DNA of 64,000 nt from CAIYPG01 sp903864555 (GCA_947474715.1 CANJJT010000007.1:34531-98530); one strand, 5' to 3'. Shown: positions 35,866-45,187, counted from the stretch's first letter. A program made the numbers and translations. The notes: generated by a model from the letters alone, not told the origin.

Positions 35866-36846
35866 TCAAGCGCCGCCGAGTCCCGCCGCCTTGGCCACCG
35901 GTGCCAGGCGCTTGAACTCCTCGGCCATGAAGCGGGTGAATTCCTCCGGTGTGCTGCCCCCGGGAATGGCCCCTTCGGCATCCAGACGCTGGGCCATGTC
36001 CGGCGAGCGCAACACCGCAGCGGTTTCATTGCGCAGTTTGCCGATGACCGCAGCGGGCGTCTTGGCTGGCGCGAGCAGGCCATACCAGCCGCTGATGCGG
36101 TACTCCGGCAGCCCGGCCTCAGCCGTGGTGGGCACATCCGGAAAAACCGTCGAACGCATCTCGGTCATGATGGCCAGCACATGCATCTTGCCAGTGCCGC
36201 GGAACTGCTTGGCGCCGGCAACACCAGCAAAGTAGAAGCTCACTTCGTTGGTGATCACCGCCTTCAGGGCCGGGCCGCCGCCCTGATAAGGCACATGCAC
36301 GATGTCCACGCCGGCCGCCAGCTTGAAGGCTTCCGCCGCCAGTTGCGTGAAACTGCCCGGGCCGGTGGAGGCAAAGTTGTGCTTGCCCGGCTCACGCCTG
36401 AGCAGCGCGATCACCTCCTTCAGGTTGGCCGGCAATGCCGGGTTGGCCATGATCACGTAGGGCGAGGTGGCCAGCTGGGTGACCGGGGCGAAGTCACGCA
36501 AAGGGTGGTAAGGCAGGCTGCGGCCGGTGGCGGCATCCAGCACATGCGAGGGCGTGATGAGCAGCACCGTGTGACCATCCGGCGGGCTGAGGGCAACATG
36601 GCCGGCGCCGATGGCGCCGTTGCCACCACCGCGGTTCTCCACCACAAAGGTGGTGCCCAGACGCTCAGTGAGTTTCTGTGCCACCAGTCGCCCGATGATG
36701 TCGTTGGTGCCGCCGGGTGCATTGCCGATGATGATGCGCACGGTGCGCGAGGGATAGTCCTGCGCCGTTGCCGGACTGCACCACAAGCCGAGCCCGGTGC
36801 ACAACATCGCCAGAACGTGGGTTGCCCTGCCTGTATGCATGGTCAT
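35866..36846 (-). CDS. Bug/TctC-family solute-binding protein 1
   Basis: 326 residues with a signal peptide (cleavage near ATAQDYPSR). Bug folds bind small carboxylates in the periplasm through two loops. The first here is IIIGNAPGGTNDIIGRLVAQ, keeping the Asp that orients the ligand carboxylate; the second is in HVPYQGGGPALKAVI. AGGAGG precedes the ATG by 7 nt. It is the last gene of the six-gene minus-strand run starting at the 2-hydroxyacid dehydrogenase. No TctA/TctB membrane genes are in the window, so it is an orphan receptor. Confidence 0.9.
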   Translation of the reverse strand: MTMHTGRATHVLAMLCTGLGLWCSPATAQDYPSRTVRIIIGNAPGGTNDIIGRLVAQKLTERLGTTFVVENRGGGNGAIGAGHVALSPPDGHTVLLITPSHVLDAATGRSLPYHPLRDFAPVTQLATSPYVIMANPALPANLKEVIALLRREPGKHNFASTGPGSFTQLAAEAFKLAAGVDIVHVPYQGGGPALKAVITNEVSFYFAGVAGAKQFRGTGKMHVLAIMTEMRSTVFPDVPTTAEAGLPEYRISGWYGLLAPAKTPAAVIGKLRNETAAVLRSPDMAQRLDAEGAIPGGSTPEEFTRFMAEEFKRLAPVAKAAGLGGA

Positions 36847-36876
36847 GCCGCTTCCTCCTTGGTTTGATGGGCTGCG

Positions 36877-36915
36877 CTATTGCCTGCCGCTATTGCCTGC
36901 CACTGTTGCGTGCCG
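36877..36915. repeat. Three tandem 13-bp repeats
   Basis: CTATTGCCTGCCG, CTATTGCCTGCCA, CTGTTGCGTGCCG in direct succession, with a decayed fourth unit after them. They lie in the 200-nt spacer between the MFS gene and binding protein 1. Nothing else was found in that spacer. Probably replication slippage; a repeated operator is possible but unsupported. Confidence 0.6.
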
Positions 36916-37046
36916 CTGTGACCTGTTCCGGTCTGCTGCCGGTGAAGGTCTTCTGCCAGGGCTGGTTCCTGCACGTACGTATTACCGTATTGATTTCCCC
37001 TGATCCGTTTCACTCGTGGCCCTGGCTGGCGGTGCGGTAGGCCCGC

Positions 37047-38228
37047 TCAAGCCGACACAGTATCGCGGCGCCGGGACATCAGCCAGAACACCGCGAAGCC
37101 GGCCATCAGGATGAAGGGCAGCGCGCCCCAGTTGACCGCATGCCAGCCGCTCTTTTGCAGCAGCACGCCGGAGGACATGGATGACACGGCCATGGTGGCG
37201 AAGATCATGAAATCGTTGGTGGCCTGGGTCTTGGCCCGCTCGGCGGGTGTGTGGCATTCGGTCAGCAGGGCCGAGGCGCCGATGTACATGAAGTTCCAGC
37301 CCACACCGTTGAGGAACATGGCCCACCAGAAATGGGTGAAGCCAGTGCCCAGCAGGCCCGAGCCGATGGCGAAGATATTGAGCAGCACCCCCAGCAGGAT
37401 GATCTGCAGCACGCCGAAGCGGCTGATCAGCGAGCCGGTAAAAAAGGACGGCGCATACATGCCGATGACGTGCCATTCGATGACATGCACCGAGTCATTG
37501 AACTGGTGGTCATGGGCCCGCATGGCCAGCGGCGTGGAAGTCATCATCAGGTTCATGATGCCGTAGGACATCATGCCGGCCAGCGCCGCAACGATGAAAT
37601 TGGGCTGGCGCATGATCTGCCTGAGCGGGCGCGTCGGGCCGCTGCGCTCCTCGACGGTCAGGCGCGGAATGTCCAGCCGCGACAGGATCAGCATGGCCAT
37701 GCAGGCCACCACCGCAATCGCCATGTACGAACCCATGAAGACATGGTTGTCGATCAGCGCGCGCGAGAACTTCGCCACTTCCGGCCCCAGCACGCCACCG
37801 AGGATGCCGCCGGCCAGGGTGAAGGAAATGGCCTTGGCCTTGAAGTCGGGGCTGGCCACATCCGCCGCTGCCAGCCGGTAGTACTTGCCGAAGGCCGTGT
37901 ACATGCCCATGACGAAGGTCGATGCGCAGAGCATGGCGAAGCTGCCCATGTAGATGGACCAGGCGCACAGGCCACCGCCGATCACGCCGAAGAGGGTGCC
38001 GACCTGGAACCCGGCACGCCGGCCGATGCGCGCCATCAAGAGCGATGCCGGGATGGTGGTGAAGGCCGCGCCGAACACATAGGTGGTCAGCGGCAAGGTG
38101 GCAAAGCTCTTGTTCTCGGCAAGCGCAAAACCGGCCAGACCGGTCACGGCAATCAGCGTAACCGTGGTGATCTGCAGGGTGGACTGGGTACAGAACAGCA
38201 CCAGGACATTCTTGTACTGCTTCTGCAT
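37047..38228 (-). CDS. MFS transporter
   Basis: 393 residues with about 12 helices. Loop 2-3 motif PASLLMARIGRRAGFQ and repeated hydrophobic spans; the second half has a short cytoplasmic centre RLDIPRLTVEERSGPTRPLR. The wording differs from drug exporters and resembles the YajR/riboflavin-carrier type of MFS seen in proteobacteria, but I cannot assign a substrate. AAGGAGG lies upstream of the ATG. It sits between two Bug genes, so it may carry the same class of metabolite, replacing a TctAB partner. Confidence 0.75.
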   Translation of the reverse strand: MQKQYKNVLVLFCTQSTLQITTVTLIAVTGLAGFALAENKSFATLPLTTYVFGAAFTTIPASLLMARIGRRAGFQVGTLFGVIGGGLCAWSIYMGSFAMLCASTFVMGMYTAFGKYYRLAAADVASPDFKAKAISFTLAGGILGGVLGPEVAKFSRALIDNHVFMGSYMAIAVVACMAMLILSRLDIPRLTVEERSGPTRPLRQIMRQPNFIVAALAGMMSYGIMNLMMTSTPLAMRAHDHQFNDSVHVIEWHVIGMYAPSFFTGSLISRFGVLQIILLGVLLNIFAIGSGLLGTGFTHFWWAMFLNGVGWNFMYIGASALLTECHTPAERAKTQATNDFMIFATMAVSSMSSGVLLQKSGWHAVNWGALPFILMAGFAVFWLMSRRRDTVSA

Positions 38229-38351
38229 CCTGCTTCCTCCTTGTTGACCCCCTGCCTTCGATTGCCCACCAGGACCAGCAGGACAGGACGGGCATTCGGG
38301 CCAGAGCAGACCTCCCCGCCTGGTGTTGGCGGCCGGTCGCCTGTTGCCGCT

Positions 38352-39326
38352 TTACTCGGCGAGCTTGATGCCAGCGCCCTGAACCACCTTGCCCCAGCGT
38401 GTGGTTTCAGCAGCCACATACTTCCGGAACTGCTCCGGGCTGCTGCCCAATGCCTCGCTGCCCTGCGCATCAAGCTCGGCGACGATGGCAGGCAGCCGGG
38501 ACACCTTGACGAAGGCATCGTTGAGCCGGTTCGTGATGGAAACGGGCATTCCGGGAGGGGCGAAAATGCCCAGCCAGTTGGCGTAGTCGAATTCGGGCAT
38601 GTTGTGCTCGGCCACCGTGGGCACGTCGGGCATGTGCTTGGAGCGCTTGTCCCCCAGCATCGCCAGCGGCCGGACCTTGCCGGCACGCACCAGCGGCAGC
38701 GCCGCAATCAAGGTGCCGCTGGTCACATCCACGCGTCCAGCCATCAACTCGGTCAGGATGGGGCCGGTGCCCTTGAAGGGCACGAAGGTCACCTTGGTAT
38801 TGGTGAGCGAATGCAGCCACTCCCCGACCAGGTGGCTGATGTCACCCACGCCGGCGGTGCCATAGTTGATCTTGCCCGGATTGGCGCGCGCATAGGCGAT
38901 GTACTCGGCGAAGGTCTTGGCCGGAAAGGCATTGCTCGCCTGCAGCACCGAGGAACGCTTGCTCATCTGGGTGATGGGCGTGAGGTCCTTGACCACGTCG
39001 AAGTCGAGGTTCTTGTAGAAGGCCGGAAACACCGTGAGCGCCGCGGAATTGGACAGGATGGTGTAGCCGTCCGGCCTGGCCTTGGCGACGAAGCCCGTGC
39101 CCAGTGCCGTGCCCTGCCCCACCTTGTACTCGATCACCAGCGGCTGGCCGAGCTGTTCCGACACACGGGGCACGTAAAGGCGGGTTTCCAGGTCGATGGG
39201 GCCGCCCGAGGCAAAGGCCACGATCACGGTAACCGGTTTGTTGGGATAAGCCTGGGCAAAGGCCGGACCGGACATGGCGGCGGCGGCAAGGCAGGTTAAA
39301 CCTGCGATCAATCCCTGAATTTGCAT
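38352..39326 (-). CDS. Bug/TctC-family solute-binding protein 2 (ETRLY group)
   Basis: 324 residues, signal peptide MQIQGLIAGLTCLAAAAMSG with cleavage near AFAQAYPNK. The first ligand loop reads ASGGPIDLETRLYVPRVSEQ and the second lies in WLHSLTNTKVTFVPFKGTG. Both features are shared with proteins 5 and 11 of this window, marking a local subfamily. Asp is retained in the ligand loop. It lies between the MFS gene (123 nt) and binding protein 3 (119 nt) in the same run. Confidence 0.9.
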   Translation of the reverse strand: MQIQGLIAGLTCLAAAAMSGPAFAQAYPNKPVTVIVAFASGGPIDLETRLYVPRVSEQLGQPLVIEYKVGQGTALGTGFVAKARPDGYTILSNSAALTVFPAFYKNLDFDVVKDLTPITQMSKRSSVLQASNAFPAKTFAEYIAYARANPGKINYGTAGVGDISHLVGEWLHSLTNTKVTFVPFKGTGPILTELMAGRVDVTSGTLIAALPLVRAGKVRPLAMLGDKRSKHMPDVPTVAEHNMPEFDYANWLGIFAPPGMPVSITNRLNDAFVKVSRLPAIVAELDAQGSEALGSSPEQFRKYVAAETTRWGKVVQGAGIKLAE

Positions 39327-39445
39327 GAATATCCCCTGCTGGTCGAATGGGAGCGGCTGGCATTACAAGGCAACAGGGGGATTGCGGTCCGACCGGGATG
39401 CATTGTGCTGCCTTCGATGATGGTGGTGATTCTACTGCGACCCCA

Positions 39446-40444
39446 TCACTCCGGCTGGATGCCTGCCGCCTTGAGCAGTGCGGTCATGCGCGGCACCTCA
39501 TTTCTCACCACGGCATCGGTTTCATCGGGCGAGGTGAACAACGCCCGTCCACCCTCTTCGTTGCGCCTGAGGATCTCCGGATCCTTCACCGTTTCCGAAA
39601 TGTGGGTGTGGAGCGCATTGATCACCGGTCGCGGCGTGGCGCTCGGTGCGAAATAGCCCGACCAGAAATTCATGTGCGTTCCCGGATGGATCTCGCTCAT
39701 GGTCGGGGTGTTGGGCAGGCTGGCCACGCGATCGGTGGTGTACAGCGCCACGATGTGGCCCTGCCCCGACTTGAGCTTAGGCAGCGCGACATTGAGCGAG
39801 GCCACGATGGCCCCGAGTCGCCCACCCCACAGGTCGGTGAGCAGCCGCCCCGCATCAACATAGGGGACGTAGGTATGGGTGAGCTTGCCGGCCATGGCCA
39901 TCATGGTATTCAGGGCCTGGTAAGTGGCGCTTTGCGAGCCCACCGGAAACTGCTCCGGGTTGCGCCGCATGCGCTCCAGGAACTGCGTGGCGCCAAGGTT
40001 GCGGTACTCGCCGCGCGTCAGCAGCAGGGCATAGGATTCGGTAAACAGCGTGATGCCGGAAAAATCCCTGACCGGATCGAAGGGCAGCGACTTCACCAGC
40101 GCAGGCGCGGTGGCGATGGAACTGGCCGAACCATAGAGGATGGTGTAGCCGTCCGGCCTGGATTTGGCTACATAGGCTGGCCCGATGGTGGCGCCACCGC
40201 CGGTGCGGTTCTCGATCAGCACCGGTTGCCCGAAGCGGGGCTGCATCTTCATGGCCAGCAATCGGGCGCTGGCATCCGATGAAGAACCCGGCCCGAAGGG
40301 CACCACGATGGTGAGCGCCTTCGAAGGAAAGCGGTCCTGGGCCACCGCGATCGAGGCCATCCCCATCACAGTCGCCGTCATGCACCACAGCAGCATTGCC
40401 CTGCGCGCCCTGCTGCCTGCCTGCACCTCATCTGACTTCTTCAT
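39446..40444 (-). CDS. Bug/TctC-family solute-binding protein 3
   Basis: 332 residues from ATG 40444 (GGGAGG lies 6-7 nt before it); a longer frame exists upstream. The signal segment has an Arg pair then MLLWCMTATVMGMASIAVAQ. Ligand loop IVVPFGPGSSSDASARLLAM keeps the Asp; RTGGGATIGPAYVAKSRPDG follows. It differs from the ETRLY group in the second domain (THTYVPYVDAGRLLTDLWGG), where the usual YKG is replaced by YVD, so the ligand may differ. Confidence 0.88.
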   Translation of the reverse strand: MKKSDEVQAGSRARRAMLLWCMTATVMGMASIAVAQDRFPSKALTIVVPFGPGSSSDASARLLAMKMQPRFGQPVLIENRTGGGATIGPAYVAKSRPDGYTILYGSASSIATAPALVKSLPFDPVRDFSGITLFTESYALLLTRGEYRNLGATQFLERMRRNPEQFPVGSQSATYQALNTMMAMAGKLTHTYVPYVDAGRLLTDLWGGRLGAIVASLNVALPKLKSGQGHIVALYTTDRVASLPNTPTMSEIHPGTHMNFWSGYFAPSATPRPVINALHTHISETVKDPEILRRNEEGGRALFTSPDETDAVVRNEVPRMTALLKAAGIQPE

Positions 40445-40537
40445 GGCAACCTCCCCCCGGGAAAATACTCCAGCCAACCGTCAGCCTCCCTCACGCCCGA
40501 TACGCGCCAGCGCCTGCCTGCCCTGCTGTAACCGGGC

Positions 40538-41656
40538 TCATTTGCGAGCGCTGAAATGCACTTCCTCGGTCGAGGCCGAGGCCAGGCTGATGGCATCGAT
40601 GAAGCGATGCAGGTCCACCGCCAGGTCGAAATCGGGCAGTTGCGGCCCGCCATCCTGACTGCCCTCTGCCCGGATGGCCCTGGCGAATGCGCAATACATT
40701 TCACCAACGTTGTAGGCATTGCCCTGCGGCAGCCCCGGCGGCACATGGATGAAGTGTGGCGGCACCGGCATGGCCTGCAGCTGGTTGCCGCGCTGGGCGC
40801 CATGCAGGGTGACTTCGCACAGCTGCGGGGAGTCTTCGGCGGTGGCCACGAGCGTGCCCTCGCGGCCATAGAGTTCCATGCGATAGCCGCTGCCCGCCCA
40901 GGGCACGGCCGCCACATGCGAGGACACCACCGCGCCACCGGCGAGATGCCCGCACACCGTGATGTTGTCCGGGGAGGTGACATCGAGCATGCGCCGGGTG
41001 TCGGTCTCGTACCACTGGCGCACCTGGGTGGTGACGGCGCCGGACAGCCGGTCGAAGTCCCCGGCGACAAAACGCAGCGCATCCAGCGTGTGGCCGTTGG
41101 CGATGGTCAGGGTGTGGGCGCCGAGGGTGACGTCACGCTGCCAGGTGCGCCCGGAAGTGCGCGCCAGCACGCCCTCGCGCATCAGCCCGACCCGGCAGGC
41201 GACCAGCTCGCCGATGTGGCCGGTTGCGAGCAGTTCCTTCATGTAGCACAGCACCGGGCTCACCCGCGATTGCAGGCCCACGGCAGTGCGCACACCCCTC
41301 GCGCGCGCCAGCGCCGCCAGTTCCTCCGCTTCCGCGGTGGTGCGGCCCAGTGGCCATTCGGTGTAGACATGCTTGCCGGCTTCAATGGCGGCCCTGGTGG
41401 GCTCGTAGTGCGAAGGTACCCGCACCACCACGGCAACCGCATCGATCTCGGGCGACGCCGCCATGGCACGATAATCATGAAAGGCGAGCTTGGCGCCGTA
41501 TTGTTGCCGCGCCGCCTCGGCGCTGTCCGGCTTGGTGGTGCACACCGCGGTGAGCTCGAAATCCGCGCTGTGGGGCAGCGCCGCCAGATGCGAGCGCGCC
41601 GCCCAGATGGAACCGGTACTGGCACCCACCACACCCAATCGTATCTTGCCTGCCAT
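40538..41656 (-). CDS. Gfo/Idh/MocA-family NAD(P)-dependent oxidoreductase
   Basis: About 372 residues. The N-terminal Rossmann domain starts IRLGVVGASTGSIWAARSHL; the family EKP motif is YTEWPLGRTTAEAEELA (EWP for EKP, so the usual catalytic Lys is replaced by Trp). The C-terminal domain carries NGHTLDALRFVAGDFDRL. AAGGAG precedes two adjacent ATGs (41659 and 41656); the second has better spacing. The group oxidises sugars and related polyols, but the changed EKP Lys leaves activity uncertain. Second gene of the run behind the 2-hydroxyacid dehydrogenase. Confidence 0.82.
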   Translation of the reverse strand: MAGKIRLGVVGASTGSIWAARSHLAALPHSADFELTAVCTTKPDSAEAARQQYGAKLAFHDYRAMAASPEIDAVAVVVRVPSHYEPTRAAIEAGKHVYTEWPLGRTTAEAEELAALARARGVRTAVGLQSRVSPVLCYMKELLATGHIGELVACRVGLMREGVLARTSGRTWQRDVTLGAHTLTIANGHTLDALRFVAGDFDRLSGAVTTQVRQWYETDTRRMLDVTSPDNITVCGHLAGGAVVSSHVAAVPWAGSGYRMELYGREGTLVATAEDSPQLCEVTLHGAQRGNQLQAMPVPPHFIHVPPGLPQGNAYNVGEMYCAFARAIRAEGSQDGGPQLPDFDLAVDLHRFIDAISLASASTEEVHFSARK

Positions 41657-41769
41657 CATCCTTCTCCTTGCCGGTTGCCGATGCGGGAATCTTCTCTTTC
41701 GTCCCTGGACGCCCATTAGACGCCAGGGATCACGACTTGGCAAAGCCGCCGGGCTTCAAGGCGGCAGCT

Positions 41770-42762
41770 TCAGCCTGCGGGCTTGCGCGCATGGGGCAGC
41801 ACCTCCGGATTGACCACGTTGATCGGTGTCCCCGCGGTATAGGCCGTGACCTGCTTGAAGATGTCGTTGAACTGCAGCTGGTATTCCTCGCGGGTGACAT
41901 AGCCGATATGGGGCGTGCACAGGGCATTGGGCAGCGTCAGCAGCGGATGGCCGGAAGCCGGCAAGGGCTCGGCCTCATAGACATCCACGCCGGCGGCGCC
42001 GGGACGGCCGGCCTTCAACGCCTCGAAGAGCGCATCGGGCTGGATCAACCCGGCGCGGCTGGTGTTGATGAGCATGGCCGAGGGCTTCATGAGCAGCAGG
42101 TCTTCCTTGCTGACGATGCCGCGCGTGGCCGGCACCAGGCGCATGTGCAGGGAGATGGCATCGCACTCGCGGAAGAAGGCTTCCTTGCTGGCGGCGACTT
42201 CCAGCCCGTCGGCCTGGGCGCGTGCCAGCGACTGCGGCCGCGCCCACACCAGCACGCGCATGCCGAAGGCCCGGGCGTAGCCGGCCACGGCACTGGCGAT
42301 GCGGCCATAGCCATACAGGCCCAGGGTATGTCCACGCAGGGTCATGCCCATGCCGGTCTGCCAGATGCCCTGCTTCAGGGCTTCGGCCTGTTGCGGGATC
42401 AGGCGGGCCACCGAGAGCAGCAGGCCCCAGGTGAGTTCGGCGGCGGCATAGCTGGGCGTGCCGGCATGCTGGTCGGAGGAGACCACGATGCCAAGGCGGG
42501 TGCAGGCGTCGATGTCGATGTGCGGGTAGACACTGCGCTGACTGATGAAGGCAAGCCGTGGCAGACGCTCCAGCAAGGGCTGGCGCAGCGCGGTGCGCTC
42601 GCGGATCAGCACCACGCAGTCGGCATCGCAGAGGCGCCGCTGCAGTTCATCCTGATCATCGGTATGGTCATTCCAGATGCTCACCCGGTGGCCTTCCAGC
42701 AGGCTGAAGCAGGGCAGGCTGCGGAGGGTGTCGAAAATGTCGTCGAGGATGGTGATGTTCAT
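41770..42762 (-). CDS. D-2-hydroxyacid dehydrogenase family protein
   Basis: 330 residues. NAD-binding segment LRGHTLGLYGYGRIASAVAG (GxGxxA). The catalytic triad is Arg236 (INTSRAGLI), Glu265 (VYEAEPLP) and His285 (CTPHIGYVT). It reversibly reduces a 2-keto acid to a D-2-hydroxyacid; 3-phosphoglycerate dehydrogenase-like members look similar, but no ACT domain is present and the catabolic context argues against serine synthesis. First gene of the six-gene minus-strand unit reaching 35866. A palindromic candidate operator lies just upstream. Confidence 0.88.
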   Translation of the reverse strand: MNITILDDIFDTLRSLPCFSLLEGHRVSIWNDHTDDQDELQRRLCDADCVVLIRERTALRQPLLERLPRLAFISQRSVYPHIDIDACTRLGIVVSSDQHAGTPSYAAAELTWGLLLSVARLIPQQAEALKQGIWQTGMGMTLRGHTLGLYGYGRIASAVAGYARAFGMRVLVWARPQSLARAQADGLEVAASKEAFFRECDAISLHMRLVPATRGIVSKEDLLLMKPSAMLINTSRAGLIQPDALFEALKAGRPGAAGVDVYEAEPLPASGHPLLTLPNALCTPHIGYVTREEYQLQFNDIFKQVTAYTAGTPINVVNPEVLPHARKPAG

Positions 42763-42789
42763 GGAGGCTTCCTTTGTGCGTGCCGGCCT

Positions 42790-42815
42790 GGTGTCGACGT
42801 AGTATTGTCGACACC
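42790..42815. promoter_or_regulatory. Candidate operator: 9-bp inverted repeat in a divergent spacer
   Basis: GGTGTCGAC, 8 nt, GTCGACACC: perfect 9-bp arms, each containing the palindromic core GTCGAC. It lies 28 nt before the 2-hydroxyacid dehydrogenase start and 190 nt before the divergent binding-protein gene. The TTGTCGACA form resembles sites bound by GntR/FadR-type regulators (family knowledge), but no regulator gene of that family is in the window. Confidence 0.5.
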
Positions 42816-43004
42816 GATTGTTGCCATCGAGGGGCTGCGTGTAAAACGATTTTATCGACTCGATTGATGCAAACAGCGCATGAACCGTAGGCCACTCGCA
42901 GACAGGAACCCTGCATCGGGCACCGCCGGATCACTGGCTGCAGAACCTTGTTCGGCGGCCCCTGCTACCATCCCCTGACAAACAATAACGACAGGAGGAG
43001 CGCC

Positions 43005-43988
43005 ATGAAGCACATCGCATCTTCACCAGTTGCACGCATCCTGTGTGCCGGATGGCTGCTGTGCGCGGCCGGCAGCAGCCTGGCACAGGACTTCCCCACC
43101 CGACCCATCCGCTTCATCGTGCCGTATGACCCGGGCGGCAACACCACCATCCTGGCGCGCATTGCCGGGGAGCGGATGTCCCAGAGCCTGGGCCAGCAGG
43201 TGCTGGTGGACAACCGCCCCGGCGGCAACACCGTGATCGGCTCAGAACTCATGGTGCGCGCCACACCGGACGGCCACACCATCCTGCTGGTGACCAGCAC
43301 CCATGTGATCAGCCCCATCCTGAATCCGAAGCTGCCCTATGACAGCGTGAAGGACTTTGCCGCCGTGGCAACGCTGGCACGCACCGACCTGATCCTGGCC
43401 GGCAGCAACACGCTGCCGGCCAGCAACCTGCAGGAGCTGGTGGCCCTGGCAAAGGCCAAACCGGGTGCGCTCAACGCCGCCTCGACCGGGACGGGCGGCA
43501 TCACCCACCTGGCGAGCGAATACTTCAACATCGTCACCGGCATCAGCACGCAACATGTGCCCTACAAGGGGACGGGCCTGGTGCTCACCGACATGGTGGG
43601 CGGGCAGGTGCAGCTTTTCTTTGCGCCACCGGCGGCACTGATTCCCTTCATCAAGGCAGGCAAGCTGAAGGGCCTGGCAGTGACCACCGAGAACCGCATG
43701 ACGGCGCTGCCTGGCGTGCCCACCTTTGCCGAAGCCGGCGTGCCCGCCTATGACCTGAAGAGCTGGTACGGCGTGCTGGCGCCTGCCGCCACCCCCAGAC
43801 GCCTGATCGACAGGCTATCAGCAGAGATCGGCAAGGCGCTGGCACTGCCGGAGGTGCGCAAGACCATGCTGGCCCAGGACATGGAGCCCTTCATCAGCAC
43901 CCCCGAGCAGTTCACGGCGCTGATGGGAACCGAGTCGGCGAAGTTCGCCCGCATCATCAAGACGGCCGGCATCAAGCTCAATGATTGA
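43005..43988 (+). CDS. Bug/TctC-family solute-binding protein 4
   Basis: 327 residues from ATG 43005, set by AGGAGG six bases upstream; the signal peptide ends near GSSLAQDFPTR. The first ligand loop reads IVPYDPGGNTTILARIAGER: the position holding Asp in the other Bug proteins here is Thr. The second loop is THVPYKGTGLVLTDM-like (QHVPYKGTGLVLTDM). The Asp loss suggests a changed ligand or binding mode. It is divergent from the 2-hydroxyacid dehydrogenase run and converges with binding protein 5. Confidence 0.9.
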   Translation: MKHIASSPVARILCAGWLLCAAGSSLAQDFPTRPIRFIVPYDPGGNTTILARIAGERMSQSLGQQVLVDNRPGGNTVIGSELMVRATPDGHTILLVTSTHVISPILNPKLPYDSVKDFAAVATLARTDLILAGSNTLPASNLQELVALAKAKPGALNAASTGTGGITHLASEYFNIVTGISTQHVPYKGTGLVLTDMVGGQVQLFFAPPAALIPFIKAGKLKGLAVTTENRMTALPGVPTFAEAGVPAYDLKSWYGVLAPAATPRRLIDRLSAEIGKALALPEVRKTMLAQDMEPFISTPEQFTALMGTESAKFARIIKTAGIKLND

Positions 43989-44097
43989 GTGCGTGGCTGA
44001 GCGGGAGCCCGGCAAAGAGCGGCTTTATTATGATCAAATTCATATACCACTCTTTTTCAATAAAGGAGCAATGAATGAATTGTGATCAACGTAATCA

Positions 44098-45087
44098 TCA
44101 CTCCTCCAGCTTGATGCCGTTCTCCTGCACAACCTTGCGCCAGCGCGCCGTCTCGGTGGCGACCGTGCGGGCGAACTGCGCCGGCGTGTTGCCCACCATC
44201 TCGGCGCCCTCGGCATCCATGCGCTTCACCAGTTCCGGCACCTTCACCGCGCGGGCAAACTCCGCGCTCAGGCGCTCGACGATGGCCGAAGGCGTGCGCG
44301 CCGGGGCGAGATAGCCGGACCAGCTGGTGTAGTCGAACTCCGGATGGCCCTGCTCGGCGATGGTCATCAGGTCGGGCATGTATTTCGAACGCTCCCCGCC
44401 CATGTTGGCAATCGCCACCACCTTGCCCGACTTCACCATCGGGATGCCAATGAACATGATGGTGGGTGAAGCGGTGATGCGCCCGGCCAGCATGTCGGCG
44501 TAGGCCGGGGCCGACCCTTTGTAGTGAATGAAAGTGGCCTTGGTGTTGGTGGCGCTGTGCAGCCAGGCACCGACGATGTGCAGGATGCCGCCACCGCCCG
44601 ACGTTCCGAAGTTGATGGCCCCCGGATTGGCGCGGGCGTAGGCGACGTATTCCGGGAAGGTTTTCACGCCCAGCGAGGGATGGGCCATCAGCAGCGTGCC
44701 GCGCTTGGTGGCCTGGGACACCGGCGCAAACTCCGTCACCGGGTCATAGGGAAGTTTGTCGGCCGGAAAGAAGGCCGGGTACACGGTGAAGCCCGGCGTC
44801 ACCCCCAGCAGGGTATAGCCGTCAGGCGCAGCCTTTGCGACGAAGATGGTGCCGATGGAAGCCCCCGCGCCCGGCTTGTAATCGGTGACTACCGGGCGAC
44901 CGAGGCTCTCGGACAGCCGCGGCGTGTACAGCCGGGTTTCGTTGTCGAGAGACGAGCCGGCGACAAAGGGCAGCACGATGGTGATGGGCCGGGTCGGCCA
45001 GGGCGCCGTGCCCTGCCCCCAGGCCGAAGCGGAACCAATGGCCGACAGCACGCCGGCACACAGCAGGGACTTTCCGAAACTGGCCAT
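44098..45087 (-). CDS. Bug/TctC-family solute-binding protein 5 (ETRLY group)
   Basis: 329 residues from ATG 45087 (GAGGAGG just upstream); a far longer frame runs on upstream without homology. The signal peptide ends near SAWGQG. Ligand loop VAGSSLDNETRLYTPRLSES and second-domain WLHSATNTKATFIHYKGSAP align with proteins 2 and 11. Last gene of the four-gene minus-strand run ACAD fusion, protein 7, protein 6, protein 5. Confidence 0.9.
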   Translation of the reverse strand: MASFGKSLLCAGVLSAIGSASAWGQGTAPWPTRPITIVLPFVAGSSLDNETRLYTPRLSESLGRPVVTDYKPGAGASIGTIFVAKAAPDGYTLLGVTPGFTVYPAFFPADKLPYDPVTEFAPVSQATKRGTLLMAHPSLGVKTFPEYVAYARANPGAINFGTSGGGGILHIVGAWLHSATNTKATFIHYKGSAPAYADMLAGRITASPTIMFIGIPMVKSGKVVAIANMGGERSKYMPDLMTIAEQGHPEFDYTSWSGYLAPARTPSAIVERLSAEFARAVKVPELVKRMDAEGAEMVGNTPAQFARTVATETARWRKVVQENGIKLEE

Positions 45088-45187
45088 CGCAACCTCCTCT
45101 GGCGCATGCCGCGCCTGGTGATGTTCAAACTGCTGTTGCCCCATCCGGTGACGCGTGTGACGCCTGCCCGTGCGCAAGGGTTCCGTC

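Noticed and set aside
37251..39299. 682-codon plus-strand frame opposite the MFS gene and binding protein 2
   Set aside because: It spans two recognised minus-strand genes and their spacer with His/Gly/Gln-rich filler and no domain.
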